A stretch of DNA of 58,686 nt. It comes from Gemmatimonas sp. (GTDB taxonomy: Bacteria; Gemmatimonadota; Gemmatimonadetes; Gemmatimonadales; Gemmatimonadaceae). The stretch is taken from NCBI RefSeq assembly GCF_021298855.1, contig NZ_JAJTHI010000068.1, forward strand, positions 1-58,686, in the 5' to 3' direction. The position numbers were made by a program, and so were the translations under genes. Of the stretch, positions 50,643 through 58,686 are shown in pieces (position 1 is the first letter of the stretch; every line of letters starts with the position of its first letter). The notes beneath the pieces were generated by a model. It saw nothing but the letters and a program-made list of their open reading frames with translations. It made no database searches and had not been told where the DNA came from.

Positions 50643-53600
50643 CACTCGCACTCCCGAAATGCGCGTCTGCATCACGACGCTGGATGCTCACCTGGCCGAC
50701 GCGTTCGAACGCGCCAAGCAGGGACTCAAAAGCATCCCGGGATTGCACGTGTCCATGCACATCGCGGCCGACTTCGGCACCGATCCCACGGCCGCCGAAC
50801 GCGCGCGTCAGGACATCGCGAAAGCCAACATCGTGGTGTGCACGCAGCTGTTTCAGGAGGAGTACGCCAACGAGGTGCTCCCCGCCGTGCTCGCGCGCCG
50901 TGCCGAGGCCGATGCGGTGCTCTGCGCGCTGTGCACGCCGGAACTCGTGAAGTGCACCCGGTTGGGCAAGTTCGACATGTCCGGCGGCGAAAGCCGGTCG
51001 CCCTTCTCCCCCATCTCGCTGCTCAAGAAGCTCCGTGGGTCGCGAGGCGACGGCAAGAGCAGTGGCGAGCGGCAGATGAGCGCCCTGCGCACGCTCCCCA
51101 ACCTGCTCAAGTTCATTCCGGGCACGGCGCAGGACGTGCGGGCGTATCTGTTGCTCATCCAGTACTGGCTCGCCGGCAGCGACGAGAACATCGAACAGAT
51201 GATCCGCTACGCCGTCGATCGCTACGCCGCCGGCCCGCGGGCGAAGTTCAGGGGCGCGCTCAAGCCCGCGCAGCCGGTCACCTATCCCGAAGTGGGACTC
51301 TGGCACCCGGCGCTCCCCAATCGCGGCATCACCGAGGCGCTTGCGGCGCTCCCCGCCAAGGCGCAGCACCGCGGGACGGTAGGGCTGCTGGTGGGGCGTT
51401 CGTACCTGCTCGCCGGCAACGTCGCGCACTATGCCGCGGTGGTGGACGCGCTCGAGGCGCGGGGACTCAAGGTGGTGGCCGGCTTCTCGTCGGCGCTCGA
51501 TGCGCGCCCCGCGATCAGCAAGTACTTCGTGGATGCGCGCGGACACGCCACCATCGATGCCATGATCAACCTCACCGGCTTCTCGCTGGTGGGCGGACCG
51601 GCCTACAACGATTCGGTCGCGGCGCAGGCGGTGCTCAAGCAGCTCGACGTCCCGTACCTCACCCTGCAGACACTCGAGTTCCAGACGATCGAGGAGTGGC
51701 AGCGCGATGCGCGCGGGCTCAACCCGCTGCAGGCCACGCTGCAGATCGCCATTCCCGAACTCGATGGGGCCATCGTGCCCACGGTGTACGGGGGCAAGGG
51801 GCAGCCGGTGGAAGGCAAGCCAGCCGCCTCCGAGCCCATCCCGGAGCGCATCGAGCGCGTGGCGGAACGGGTGAGCCGGCTGGTGACGCTGCGCCGGAAG
51901 GCGCGGGGCGAGCGCAAGGTCGCCATCATCCTGTTCAACTTCCCGCCCAACGCCGGCAACACCGGCTCGGCGGCGTATCTCGCCGTCTTCCCGTCGCTGC
52001 AGCGGGTGCTCGCCGAAATGAAGGAGGCGGGGTACACCGTCGACCTGCCCGGCAGCGTGGATGAGTTGCGGGAGCGTATCACGCAGGGCAATCGCGAGCA
52101 GTTCGGCGCGCCGGCCAACGTGCACACGCGCATCCCCGTGGACGATCACGTGCGGCGCGAGAAGTATCTGAAGGAAATCGAGAAGACGTGGGGCCCCGCT
52201 CCCGGCCGACAGCTCGCCGACGGGCAGAGCATCCAGGTCATGGGCGCCATGTTCGGCAACGTGTTCGTGGGGGTGCAGCCCAGCTTCGGTTGGGAGGGTG
52301 ACCCCATGCGCCTGCTCTTCGAGGGCGGGTTCGCCCCGACGCATGCCTTCAGTGCCTTCTATCGCTGGCTCAAGGAGGACTACCGGGCCGACGCGGTGCT
52401 GCACTTCGGGACGCACGGCGCGCTCGAGTTCATGCCCGGCAAGCAGTCGGGACTCGATGCCACCTGCTGGCCGGAACGCCTCATTGGCGACCTGCCCAAT
52501 GTGTACCTGTATGCCTCCAACAACTCGTCGGAAGGCACGCTCGCCAAGCGTCGTGGCAACGCCACGCTGGTGTCGTACCTCACGCCGCCGGTGAGCAACG
52601 CCGGGCTCTATCGGGGTCTGGCCGATCTCAAGACGAGTCTCGATCGGTGGCGGCAGATGGACAGCGGCCGGGCGGCAGATGCCGACCAGCTGCGCACGCT
52701 CGTGCAGCAGCAGGCGGCGGCGGTGGAGCTGGCGAAGGCCGAGCCGGCATGGACGCCCGAGGAAACCGACGCGCGCATCGCCGAGATCCGCGAACGGCTG
52801 CTGGAACTGGAGTACAGCCTCATCCCCACCGGGCTGCACGTGGTGGGTGAGCCCATGACGGCCGAGGCACGCGTCGAAATGCTCATCGAGATGGCGCGCT
52901 CCGGACGTCCCGAGGTGGAGTTGCCGAGCATCGGGGAAACGGTGCTGGCGGGGCACGGCGACAAACGCACCGATGATGTGCAGGGTGCGGCGGTGGAAGC
53001 GGTCGTGCGGGCCGCGGTGCAGGCGCTCGTGGAGCAGGGCGACCTCCGGGCGGCGCAGCAGGCCGGGCGCGCCGAGGCCAAAGCGCACGGCCTGCGGCTC
53101 AACAACGACCAGCAGTTCGATCAGCATCTCGCGCTGCTGGCCGGCTACGACGCGGCGCTGCGCGAAGACCGTGAAGTGGACGGCGTCCTGCGCGCGCTCG
53201 ACGTGCGCTACGTGGAGCCGGCGCCGGGCGGTGACCTGTTGCGCAATCCGCAGGTGCTGCCGTCGGGGCGCAACATCTACGGCTTCGATCCGTATCGCGT
53301 GCCCAGTGCCGCGGCCATGCTCGAAGGGCGGGGACGCGCCGAGCAGCTGCTGGTCAAGCACCGGCAGGAAACCGGGGAGTTCCCCGAGACGGTCGCCGTG
53401 GTGCTCTGGGGCACCGACAACATGAAGAGCGAAGGCACCCCGCTGGCGCAGGTCATGGCGATGATGGGCGTGGTGCCGCGCTTCGACAGCGTGGGGCGCC
53501 TCACGGGGGCCCGCTTGCTGCCGCTCGACAGCCTCGGTCGGCCGCGCGTGGATGTGGTCATCACGCTGTCCGGCATCTTCCGCGACCTGCTGCCGCTGCA

Positions 53601-54459
53601 GGTGAAGCTGCTCGCCGAAGCGTCGCTGCTGTGCGCGAAGGCGGAGGAAGATCCCGAGAGGAACTACATCCGCAAGCACGTGCTGGAGACGATGCGCGAC
53701 ACCGGCTGCACGTTGGAGCAGGCCTCGCTGCGCGTCTTCTCCAATGCCGACGGCGCCTACGGGTCGAACGTCAACCTGCTCATCGAGACGGGCAAGTGGC
53801 AGGATGAGAACGAACTGGCCGACCTGTTCGTGCAGCGCAAGGGCTTTGCCTATGGTCCCGATGGCAAGCCGCAATCGCAGTCGGCGCTCATGAAGCGCGC
53901 CCTCGGCAAGGCCACGCTGTCGTTCCAGGGGCTCGATTCCGTGGACCTCGGCGCCACCGACATCGACCAGTACGTGGAGTCGCTCGGCGGCATGACGCGC
54001 GTCATTGCCCAGCAGAACGATGGCAAGGCGCCCGCCGTGTACGTGGGTGACTACGGGCAGGGGCAGGGCAAGGTGCGCACGCTCAAGGAGCAGGTGGAGC
54101 TGGAATCGCGCACCAAGATGCTCAACCCCAAGTGGTACGAGGCGCAGATCCAGTACGGCTACGAAGGCGTGCGCAACATCACCGGCCATCTCACCACCAC
54201 CCTCGGCTGGTCGGCGACCGGCGGCAAGGGGACGGTGCCGCAGTGGGTGTACGCCGAGGCCAGCAAGACCTTCGTACTGGACGAGGAGATGCGGAAGCGC
54301 ATCGCCGATGCCAATCCGGATGCGGCGCTGGGCATTGCACAGCGTCTGCTGGAAGCGAACGACCGCGGGTACTGGCAACCTGATGACGCCACGCTGGAGG
54401 CGTTGCGGGATGCGGCGGCGGATCTGGAAGATCGCCTTGAAGGTGTGTACGCGGCATAA
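50632..54459 (+). CDS. bchH: magnesium chelatase subunit H
   Basis: 1275 residues. Porphyrin-binding large subunit that inserts Mg into protoporphyrin IX with BchI and BchD (not in this window). Early [20 protein letters not shown], then [28 protein letters not shown], the metal-site segment [41 protein letters not shown], and [14 protein letters not shown] in the later part. ATG 50632 overlaps bchB by 11 bp; the same frame extends upstream without homology. bchL follows at 36 bp. Confidence 0.96.
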   Translation: MAADTRTPEMRVCITTLDAHLADAFERAKQGLKSIPGLHVSMHIAADFGTDPTAAERARQDIAKANIVVCTQLFQEEYANEVLPAVLARRAEADAVLCALCTPELVKCTRLGKFDMSGGESRSPFSPISLLKKLRGSRGDGKSSGERQMSALRTLPNLLKFIPGTAQDVRAYLLLIQYWLAGSDENIEQMIRYAVDRYAAGPRAKFRGALKPAQPVTYPEVGLWHPALPNRGITEALAALPAKAQHRGTVGLLVGRSYLLAGNVAHYAAVVDALEARGLKVVAGFSSALDARPAISKYFVDARGHATIDAMINLTGFSLVGGPAYNDSVAAQAVLKQLDVPYLTLQTLEFQTIEEWQRDARGLNPLQATLQIAIPELDGAIVPTVYGGKGQPVEGKPAASEPIPERIERVAERVSRLVTLRRKARGERKVAIILFNFPPNAGNTGSAAYLAVFPSLQRVLAEMKEAGYTVDLPGSVDELRERITQGNREQFGAPANVHTRIPVDDHVRREKYLKEIEKTWGPAPGRQLADGQSIQVMGAMFGNVFVGVQPSFGWEGDPMRLLFEGGFAPTHAFSAFYRWLKEDYRADAVLHFGTHGALEFMPGKQSGLDATCWPERLIGDLPNVYLYASNNSSEGTLAKRRGNATLVSYLTPPVSNAGLYRGLADLKTSLDRWRQMDSGRAADADQLRTLVQQQAAAVELAKAEPAWTPEETDARIAEIRERLLELEYSLIPTGLHVVGEPMTAEARVEMLIEMARSGRPEVELPSIGETVLAGHGDKRTDDVQGAAVEAVVRAAVQALVEQGDLRAAQQAGRAEAKAHGLRLNNDQQFDQHLALLAGYDAALREDREVDGVLRALDVRYVEPAPGGDLLRNPQVLPSGRNIYGFDPYRVPSAAAMLEGRGRAEQLLVKHRQETGEFPETVAVVLWGTDNMKSEGTPLAQVMAMMGVVPRFDSVGRLTGARLLPLDSLGRPRVDVVITLSGIFRDLLPLQVKLLAEASLLCAKAEEDPERNYIRKHVLETMRDTGCTLEQASLRVFSNADGAYGSNVNLLIETGKWQDENELADLFVQRKGFAYGPDGKPQSQSALMKRALGKATLSFQGLDSVDLGATDIDQYVESLGGMTRVIAQQNDGKAPAVYVGDYGQGQGKVRTLKEQVELESRTKMLNPKWYEAQIQYGYEGVRNITGHLTTTLGWSATGGKGTVPQWVYAEASKTFVLDEEMRKRIADANPDAALGIAQRLLEANDRGYWQPDDATLEALRDAAADLEDRLEGVYAA

Positions 54460-54489
54460 CCTGTAGCACCCCCACTCCCCAACGGGTAA

Positions 54490-55391
<902 letters not shown>

Positions 55392-55392
<1 letters not shown>

Positions 55393-56192
55393 TGGCTCCG
55401 ACCGTGAACAACTCCCCGACTCCAGGTCCGTCGTTCGAGGGAACGCCGCTTGGGGGTTCGCACGCCGCATCGGTGTCGTACCGCGAGCGGCGGGCCTGGA
55501 TCGGGGAGTATTTCGACCGCACCGCCGCCGACGCCTGGAAAGCCCTCACCTCCGATGCGCCGGTGTCCCGCGTGCGCGCCACGGTGCGCGCCGGCCGGGA
55601 CCGCATGCGCCACACGCTGCTCACGTGGTTGCCCCCTGATCTGCATGGCAAGCGGGTGCTCGACGCCGGCTGTGGCACCGGGACGGCCTCGATCGAGCTG
55701 GCTCAACGGGGGGCCGAGGTAGTGGCCATCGATCTCTCCCCCACGCTCGTGCAGCACGCGCAGGAGCGGGCGGAGGAGGTGGGGATCGACGACATCGATT
55801 TCCGCTCCGGGGACATGCTCGACCCGTCGCTCGGGCACTTTGATTACGTGGTGGCCATGGATTCCATCATCCACTACGAACTGGAAGACATGGTGAAGGC
55901 GCTGGCCACGCTGGCGCCGCGGGTGAACGAACGCATGCTCATCACCGTGGCGCCGCGCACCCCCATGCTCACGGTGATGCGCGCCGTGGGGAAGCTCTTC
56001 CCGCGCTCCGACCGTTCCCCGTCCATCGTCCCGGTGTCCGAGAACGCGTTCCGCAAGGCGCTCGCCGCCGAGCCGGTCCTTGACAGCTGGGGGATGGTGG
56101 GCACCAGACTCATTGAATCCGGGTTTTACCGATCGATGGCGATCAATCTGCAACACGCCACGCTGGGTGCCCGTGGCACGCGGCGGGGCTGA
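55392..56192 (+). CDS. bchM: magnesium-protoporphyrin IX methyltransferase
   Basis: 266 residues from ATG 55392. Methylates Mg-protoporphyrin IX with S-adenosylmethionine. Binding motif VLDAGCGTGTASIELAQRGAEVVAIDLSPTLVQHA, FDYVVAMDSIIHYELEDMVKAL, and TVAPRTPMLTVMRAVGKLFPRSDRSPSIVPVSE are BchM-typical. About 30 residues of variable N-terminus precede RRAWIGEYFDRTAADAW. The stop is 33 bp before the 110-residue unknown gene. Confidence 0.95.
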
Positions 56193-56225
56193 CCGACACA
56201 TGCCGAAGCACCGGGAGGACGCAGG

Positions 56226-56558
56226 ATGGACGTGATGACATGGGGGCTGGTGGCTGCCGCCGCCGTGGGGGGAGGGGTCTGGTATGCGGCGTCGCGCAAG
56301 AGCGAGGTGCCGTGCACGGTCGACCTGGAGATGACCCACGACCATTTCCACGCCCACGTGGATCTGAAGGGGGTGGAGGTCGATCCCGGCGACGAGGTGC
56401 TGGTGCGCAACACGCCCAACCGGATCGCGTTTGGCACGACCACCACGTTCGAATCGAGCGCCGAAGTGAAGCGCGCGAGCTGGCTCAAGCGCCAGATCGT
56501 GAAGCTCACCGGCGGCACCGAAATTCACGAACTCTACGAAGTCGGCTTCGAAGGCTGA
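56226..56558 (+). CDS. small anchored protein of unknown function in the bch operon
   Basis: 110 residues. ATG 56226 follows GGAGGACGCAGG. One membrane helix at residues 4-23 (MTWGLVAAAAVGGGVWYAAS), then a soluble part with a histidine-rich DHFHAHVDLKGVEVDPGDEVLV, and a basic helix VKRASWLKRQIVKLTGGTEIHELYEVGFEG. HDHFHAHVD could bind a metal or a haem/Mg-porphyrin, but that is a guess. It stands between bchM and acsF with 6 bp to acsF, so it is co-expressed with steps that act on Mg-protoporphyrin ester. I do not recognise a family. Confidence 0.75.
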   Translation: MDVMTWGLVAAAAVGGGVWYAASRKSEVPCTVDLEMTHDHFHAHVDLKGVEVDPGDEVLVRNTPNRIAFGTTTTFESSAEVKRASWLKRQIVKLTGGTEIHELYEVGFEG

Positions 56559-56564
56559 TCAGAC

Positions 56565-57653
56565 ATGTACTCCACCGAGACTGACGTACCCGTTCGCGCG
56601 ATGAAGCCGGTGAACGAAACGACGAAGGCGGCCCAGCAGGACGCCATCCTCAACCCGCGCTTCTACACCACCAATTTCGCCGAAATCGACGCCCTCAAGA
56701 TCACGCCGGAGAACCGGCGGATGTGGGATGAGATTCTCGCGGAGTTCCGGCGCGATCCCAACAAGGATCACTTCAAGCGCAACGCCGAGTTCGACCAGGA
56801 CTTCTCCGACATGGACCCGGCGCTGCGTGAGCAGTTCATCGAGTTCCTCACGTCGTCGGTGACGGCCGAATTCTCGGGGTGCATCCTGTACGCCGAGATC
56901 AAGAAGCGCATCAAGAACCCCGACGTGCGCGAACTGTTCGGCTTCATGAGCCGCGACGAGGGACGCCACGCGGGCTTCATCAACCACACGCTGAACGATT
57001 TCAACGTGGCGGTCGATCTGAGCTTCCTGACGAAATCCAAGAAGTACACGTACTTCCAGCCCAAGTTCATCTACTACGCCACGTACCTGTCGGAAAAGAT
57101 CGGCTACGCGCGCTATGTCACCATTTATCGCAACTTCGAGAAGCAGCCGGACAAGCGGTTCCATCCGATCTTCAAGTGGTTCGAGAACTGGTGTCTCGAC
57201 GAATTCCGCCACGGGGAGGCGTTCGCGGTGCTCATGCGCTCGAATCCGCAGTTCCTCGAAGGGGTGAACAAGCTGTGGATCCGTTTCTTCCTGCTGGCCG
57301 TCTTCTGCACCATGTACGTGCGCGACCACGCCCGGAAGCCGTTCTTCGACTTCATGGGCATCAACGTCGACGAGTACGATCGCAGCGTGATCACGCTCAC
57401 GAACCTCATTAGCCGGCAGGTGTTCCCCGACACCATCGACACGGAGAGCGAGGCGTTCTGGGGGCTCATGCACAAGATGTGGCTCAACACCGACGCCATG
57501 CGGAAGGCCGAAGCGCAGGGCGGCGGGGTGTTCACGAAGATCAAGGTGACGGCCCTCAAGGTCTCCAACGGGCTGACGTTCCTGCGCCTGTTCCTGCAAA
57601 CGCCGCACCGTCAGCCGCTGCCGGCCGACGTGCGCATGCAGCCGGTGTGGTGA
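56565..57653 (+). CDS. acsF: magnesium-protoporphyrin IX monomethyl ester cyclase, aerobic
   Basis: 362 residues. Diiron enzyme that forms ring E with O2 and electrons. Ligand motifs are in SSVTAEFSGCILYAEIKKRI, MSRDEGRHAGFINHTL and ENWCLDEFRHGEAFAVLMRS (E-x-x-H patterns). NPRFYTTNFAEIDAL near the start is characteristic. No bchE is seen in the window, so the pathway here is O2-dependent, in line with hemF and hemG. A nine-codon frame links its stop to the next gene. Confidence 0.95.
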   Translation: MYSTETDVPVRAMKPVNETTKAAQQDAILNPRFYTTNFAEIDALKITPENRRMWDEILAEFRRDPNKDHFKRNAEFDQDFSDMDPALREQFIEFLTSSVTAEFSGCILYAEIKKRIKNPDVRELFGFMSRDEGRHAGFINHTLNDFNVAVDLSFLTKSKKYTYFQPKFIYYATYLSEKIGYARYVTIYRNFEKQPDKRFHPIFKWFENWCLDEFRHGEAFAVLMRSNPQFLEGVNKLWIRFFLLAVFCTMYVRDHARKPFFDFMGINVDEYDRSVITLTNLISRQVFPDTIDTESEAFWGLMHKMWLNTDAMRKAEAQGGGVFTKIKVTALKVSNGLTFLRLFLQTPHRQPLPADVRMQPVW

Positions 57654-57682
57654 TGTCGGCGCGAAAACCGGGAGTGGCGTGA
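57653..57682 (+). other. nine-codon relay frame between acsF and lhaA
   Basis: ATG 57653 uses the last base of the acsF stop; the frame MSARKPGVA ends in a TGA whose last base begins the lhaA ATG (57682). It may be chance, or a relay for coupled translation across the short gap. Too short to support as a protein. Confidence 0.25.
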
Positions 57683-58686
57683 TGGCGTCCGCATCCGATC
57701 GGATCGTCAACGTCTGGCGCAACGTGGGCAGTCAGTACCTGCCGTTCGCCGACGTGGCCACGAACGACGTCCCGCTGTCCCGCCTCATGCGGCTGTCGCT
57801 GTTCCAGCTGTCGGTGGGGATGGTGCAGACGTTGTTCGTGGGCACGCTCAACCGCGTGATGATTCTCGAACTCGGGGTGCCCGCGTCGCTGGTGGCGATC
57901 ATGCTCGCCATCCCGCTACTCGTTGCGCCCTTCCGTGCCCTGGTCGGCTTCAAGTCGGACACGCACAAGAGCATTCTGGGGTGGAAGCGGGTGCCTTACT
58001 TGTGGTTGGGCACTCAGATGCAGTTCGGCGGGTTGGCCATCATGCCCTTCGCGCTCCTCGTGCTGTCGGAAGGGGGCGGCCGCGCCCCGCTCTGGGTGGC
58101 CTATGCCGGGACCGGCCTGGCCTTTCTGCTGGTGGGCGCCGGTGCGCACACCACGCAGACGGCGGGGCTGGCGCTCGCCACCGACATCGTGGATGAGGAC
58201 AAACGGCCGCGCGTCATCGCGCTCATGTACCTCATGATGCTCATGGGGACGCTGGTGAGCGCCCTGGTGCTGGAACGGCTGCTGCAGGGCTTCACGCCAT
58301 TCAAGCTCATCCAGGTCATTCAGGGCACGGCCGTGTTCACGGTGGTGTGCAACGCCTTCTCGCTCTGGAAACAGGAAGTGCGGGTGCGTGGCGTCGTGGA
58401 ATACCAGAAGGGGGAACGGCGTCCGATGTTCCGCGATGCCTGGCGCACCTTCAGTGAAGGGGGCCAGGCGGTGCGCCTGCTGTTGGCGTCGGGGCTCGGG
58501 TTCTTTGCCTTCAACCTGCAGGACGTGCTGCTCGAGCCGTATGGTGGGGAAATCCTCAAGTTCACCGTGGCCGAAACGACGGCGCTCACGGCCATCATGG
58601 CCTTCGGCGCGGTCATTGCCTTCGCCTGGTCGGCCAACGTCATGCGGGCCAACACCGATCCCATCAAGCTGGCGTCACACGGGGCG
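57682..58686 (+). CDS. lhaA: PucC/LhaA family light-harvesting assembly protein, partial
   Basis: 335 codons visible, open at the right edge. ATG 57682 has GGGAG 7 nt upstream; GTG 57679 is possible. Membrane carrier of the PucC family: VPLSRLMRLSLFQLSVGMVQTLFVGTLNRVMILELGVPASLVAIMLAIPLLVAPFRALVGFKSD, LGWKRVPYLWLGTQMQFGGLAIMP, and HTTQTAGLALATDIVDEDKRPRVIALMYLMM match LhaA, which helps assemble LH1. Placement after acsF fits the usual lhaA-puhA order; puhA should follow beyond the window. Confidence 0.92.
   Translation, partial: MASASDRIVNVWRNVGSQYLPFADVATNDVPLSRLMRLSLFQLSVGMVQTLFVGTLNRVMILELGVPASLVAIMLAIPLLVAPFRALVGFKSDTHKSILGWKRVPYLWLGTQMQFGGLAIMPFALLVLSEGGGRAPLWVAYAGTGLAFLLVGAGAHTTQTAGLALATDIVDEDKRPRVIALMYLMMLMGTLVSALVLERLLQGFTPFKLIQVIQGTAVFTVVCNAFSLWKQEVRVRGVVEYQKGERRPMFRDAWRTFSEGGQAVRLLLASGLGFFAFNLQDVLLEPYGGEILKFTVAETTALTAIMAFGAVIAFAWSANVMRANTDPIKLASHGA

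Overview
The window looks like a chromosomal segment of an aerobic, facultatively phototrophic Gemmatimonadota bacterium, close in gene content to Gemmatimonas phototrophica. This is inferred from gene content and order, not from a database search. The right third carries a bacteriochlorophyll a photosynthesis gene cluster: bchG, bchP, bchFNBHLM, acsF, a PucC/LhaA protein, and PpsR/AerR-type regulators. The left two thirds are core genes: glycolysis, dnaX-ybaB-recR, grpE-dnaJ, mnmA with a cysteine desulfurase, and a bacillithiol-type deacetylase with a DinB/YfiT protein. The sequence is GC-rich throughout.

Layout. At 1-960 there is a four-helix-bundle protein cut by the window edge, then two copies of a 178-bp palindromic element and a GCAGCAGGCA tandem repeat. 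At 959-9577 lie cutC with a nucleoside transporter, a YfiT-like protein, a 14-repeat lipoprotein, a TolB-like propeller, a lone pseudopilin, a LolA-like secreted protein and an S41 protease. At 9709-16158 is a carbon-metabolism run: transaldolase, pyruvate kinase, an MBL hydrolase, glucose-6-phosphate isomerase and class II aldolase. At 16253-24174 are YtxH and BrkB membrane proteins, threonine aldolase, SRP RNA with a terminator, dnaX-ybaB-recR, an MglB/MglA pair and pgsA. At 24175-35385 are a GxxExxY cassette between 34-bp inverted repeats, cinA, grpE-dnaJ, a dicarboxylate symporter, mnmA with a cysteine desulfurase, a zinc-ribbon membrane protein, a cyclase-family hydrolase and bshB1.

The photosynthesis region runs from 35642 to the right edge and is split by a divergent control region near 46885-47081. 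Leftward, an AerR/PpaA-like B12 protein and PpsR form one overlapping pair. Then bchG, a PucC-family transporter, bchP, hemA, hemE, hemF and hemG follow as a tight run, so haem-pathway precursor genes sit behind the late bacteriochlorophyll genes. Rightward are bchF, bchN, bchB, bchH, bchL, bchM, an unknown 110-residue protein, acsF and lhaA (cut by the edge). Together they cover glutamyl-tRNA reduction, uroporphyrinogen decarboxylation and two O2-dependent oxidation steps, Mg insertion, methylation, O2-dependent ring E closure, dark protochlorophyllide reduction, 3-vinyl hydration, phytylation and tail reduction. No bchE is present here, so ring E closure looks O2-dependent.

Two sequence-level themes stand out. 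First, at least six intergenic spacers contain long imperfect palindromes built from a few short words, two of them next to four-helix-bundle or GxxExxY genes. Second, several genes have a TAnnnT hexamer ending 6-8 nt before the ATG, which suggests leaderless transcripts; in bchG this hexamer lies inside a TGT-N12-ACA box, the PpsR/CrtJ recognition pattern.
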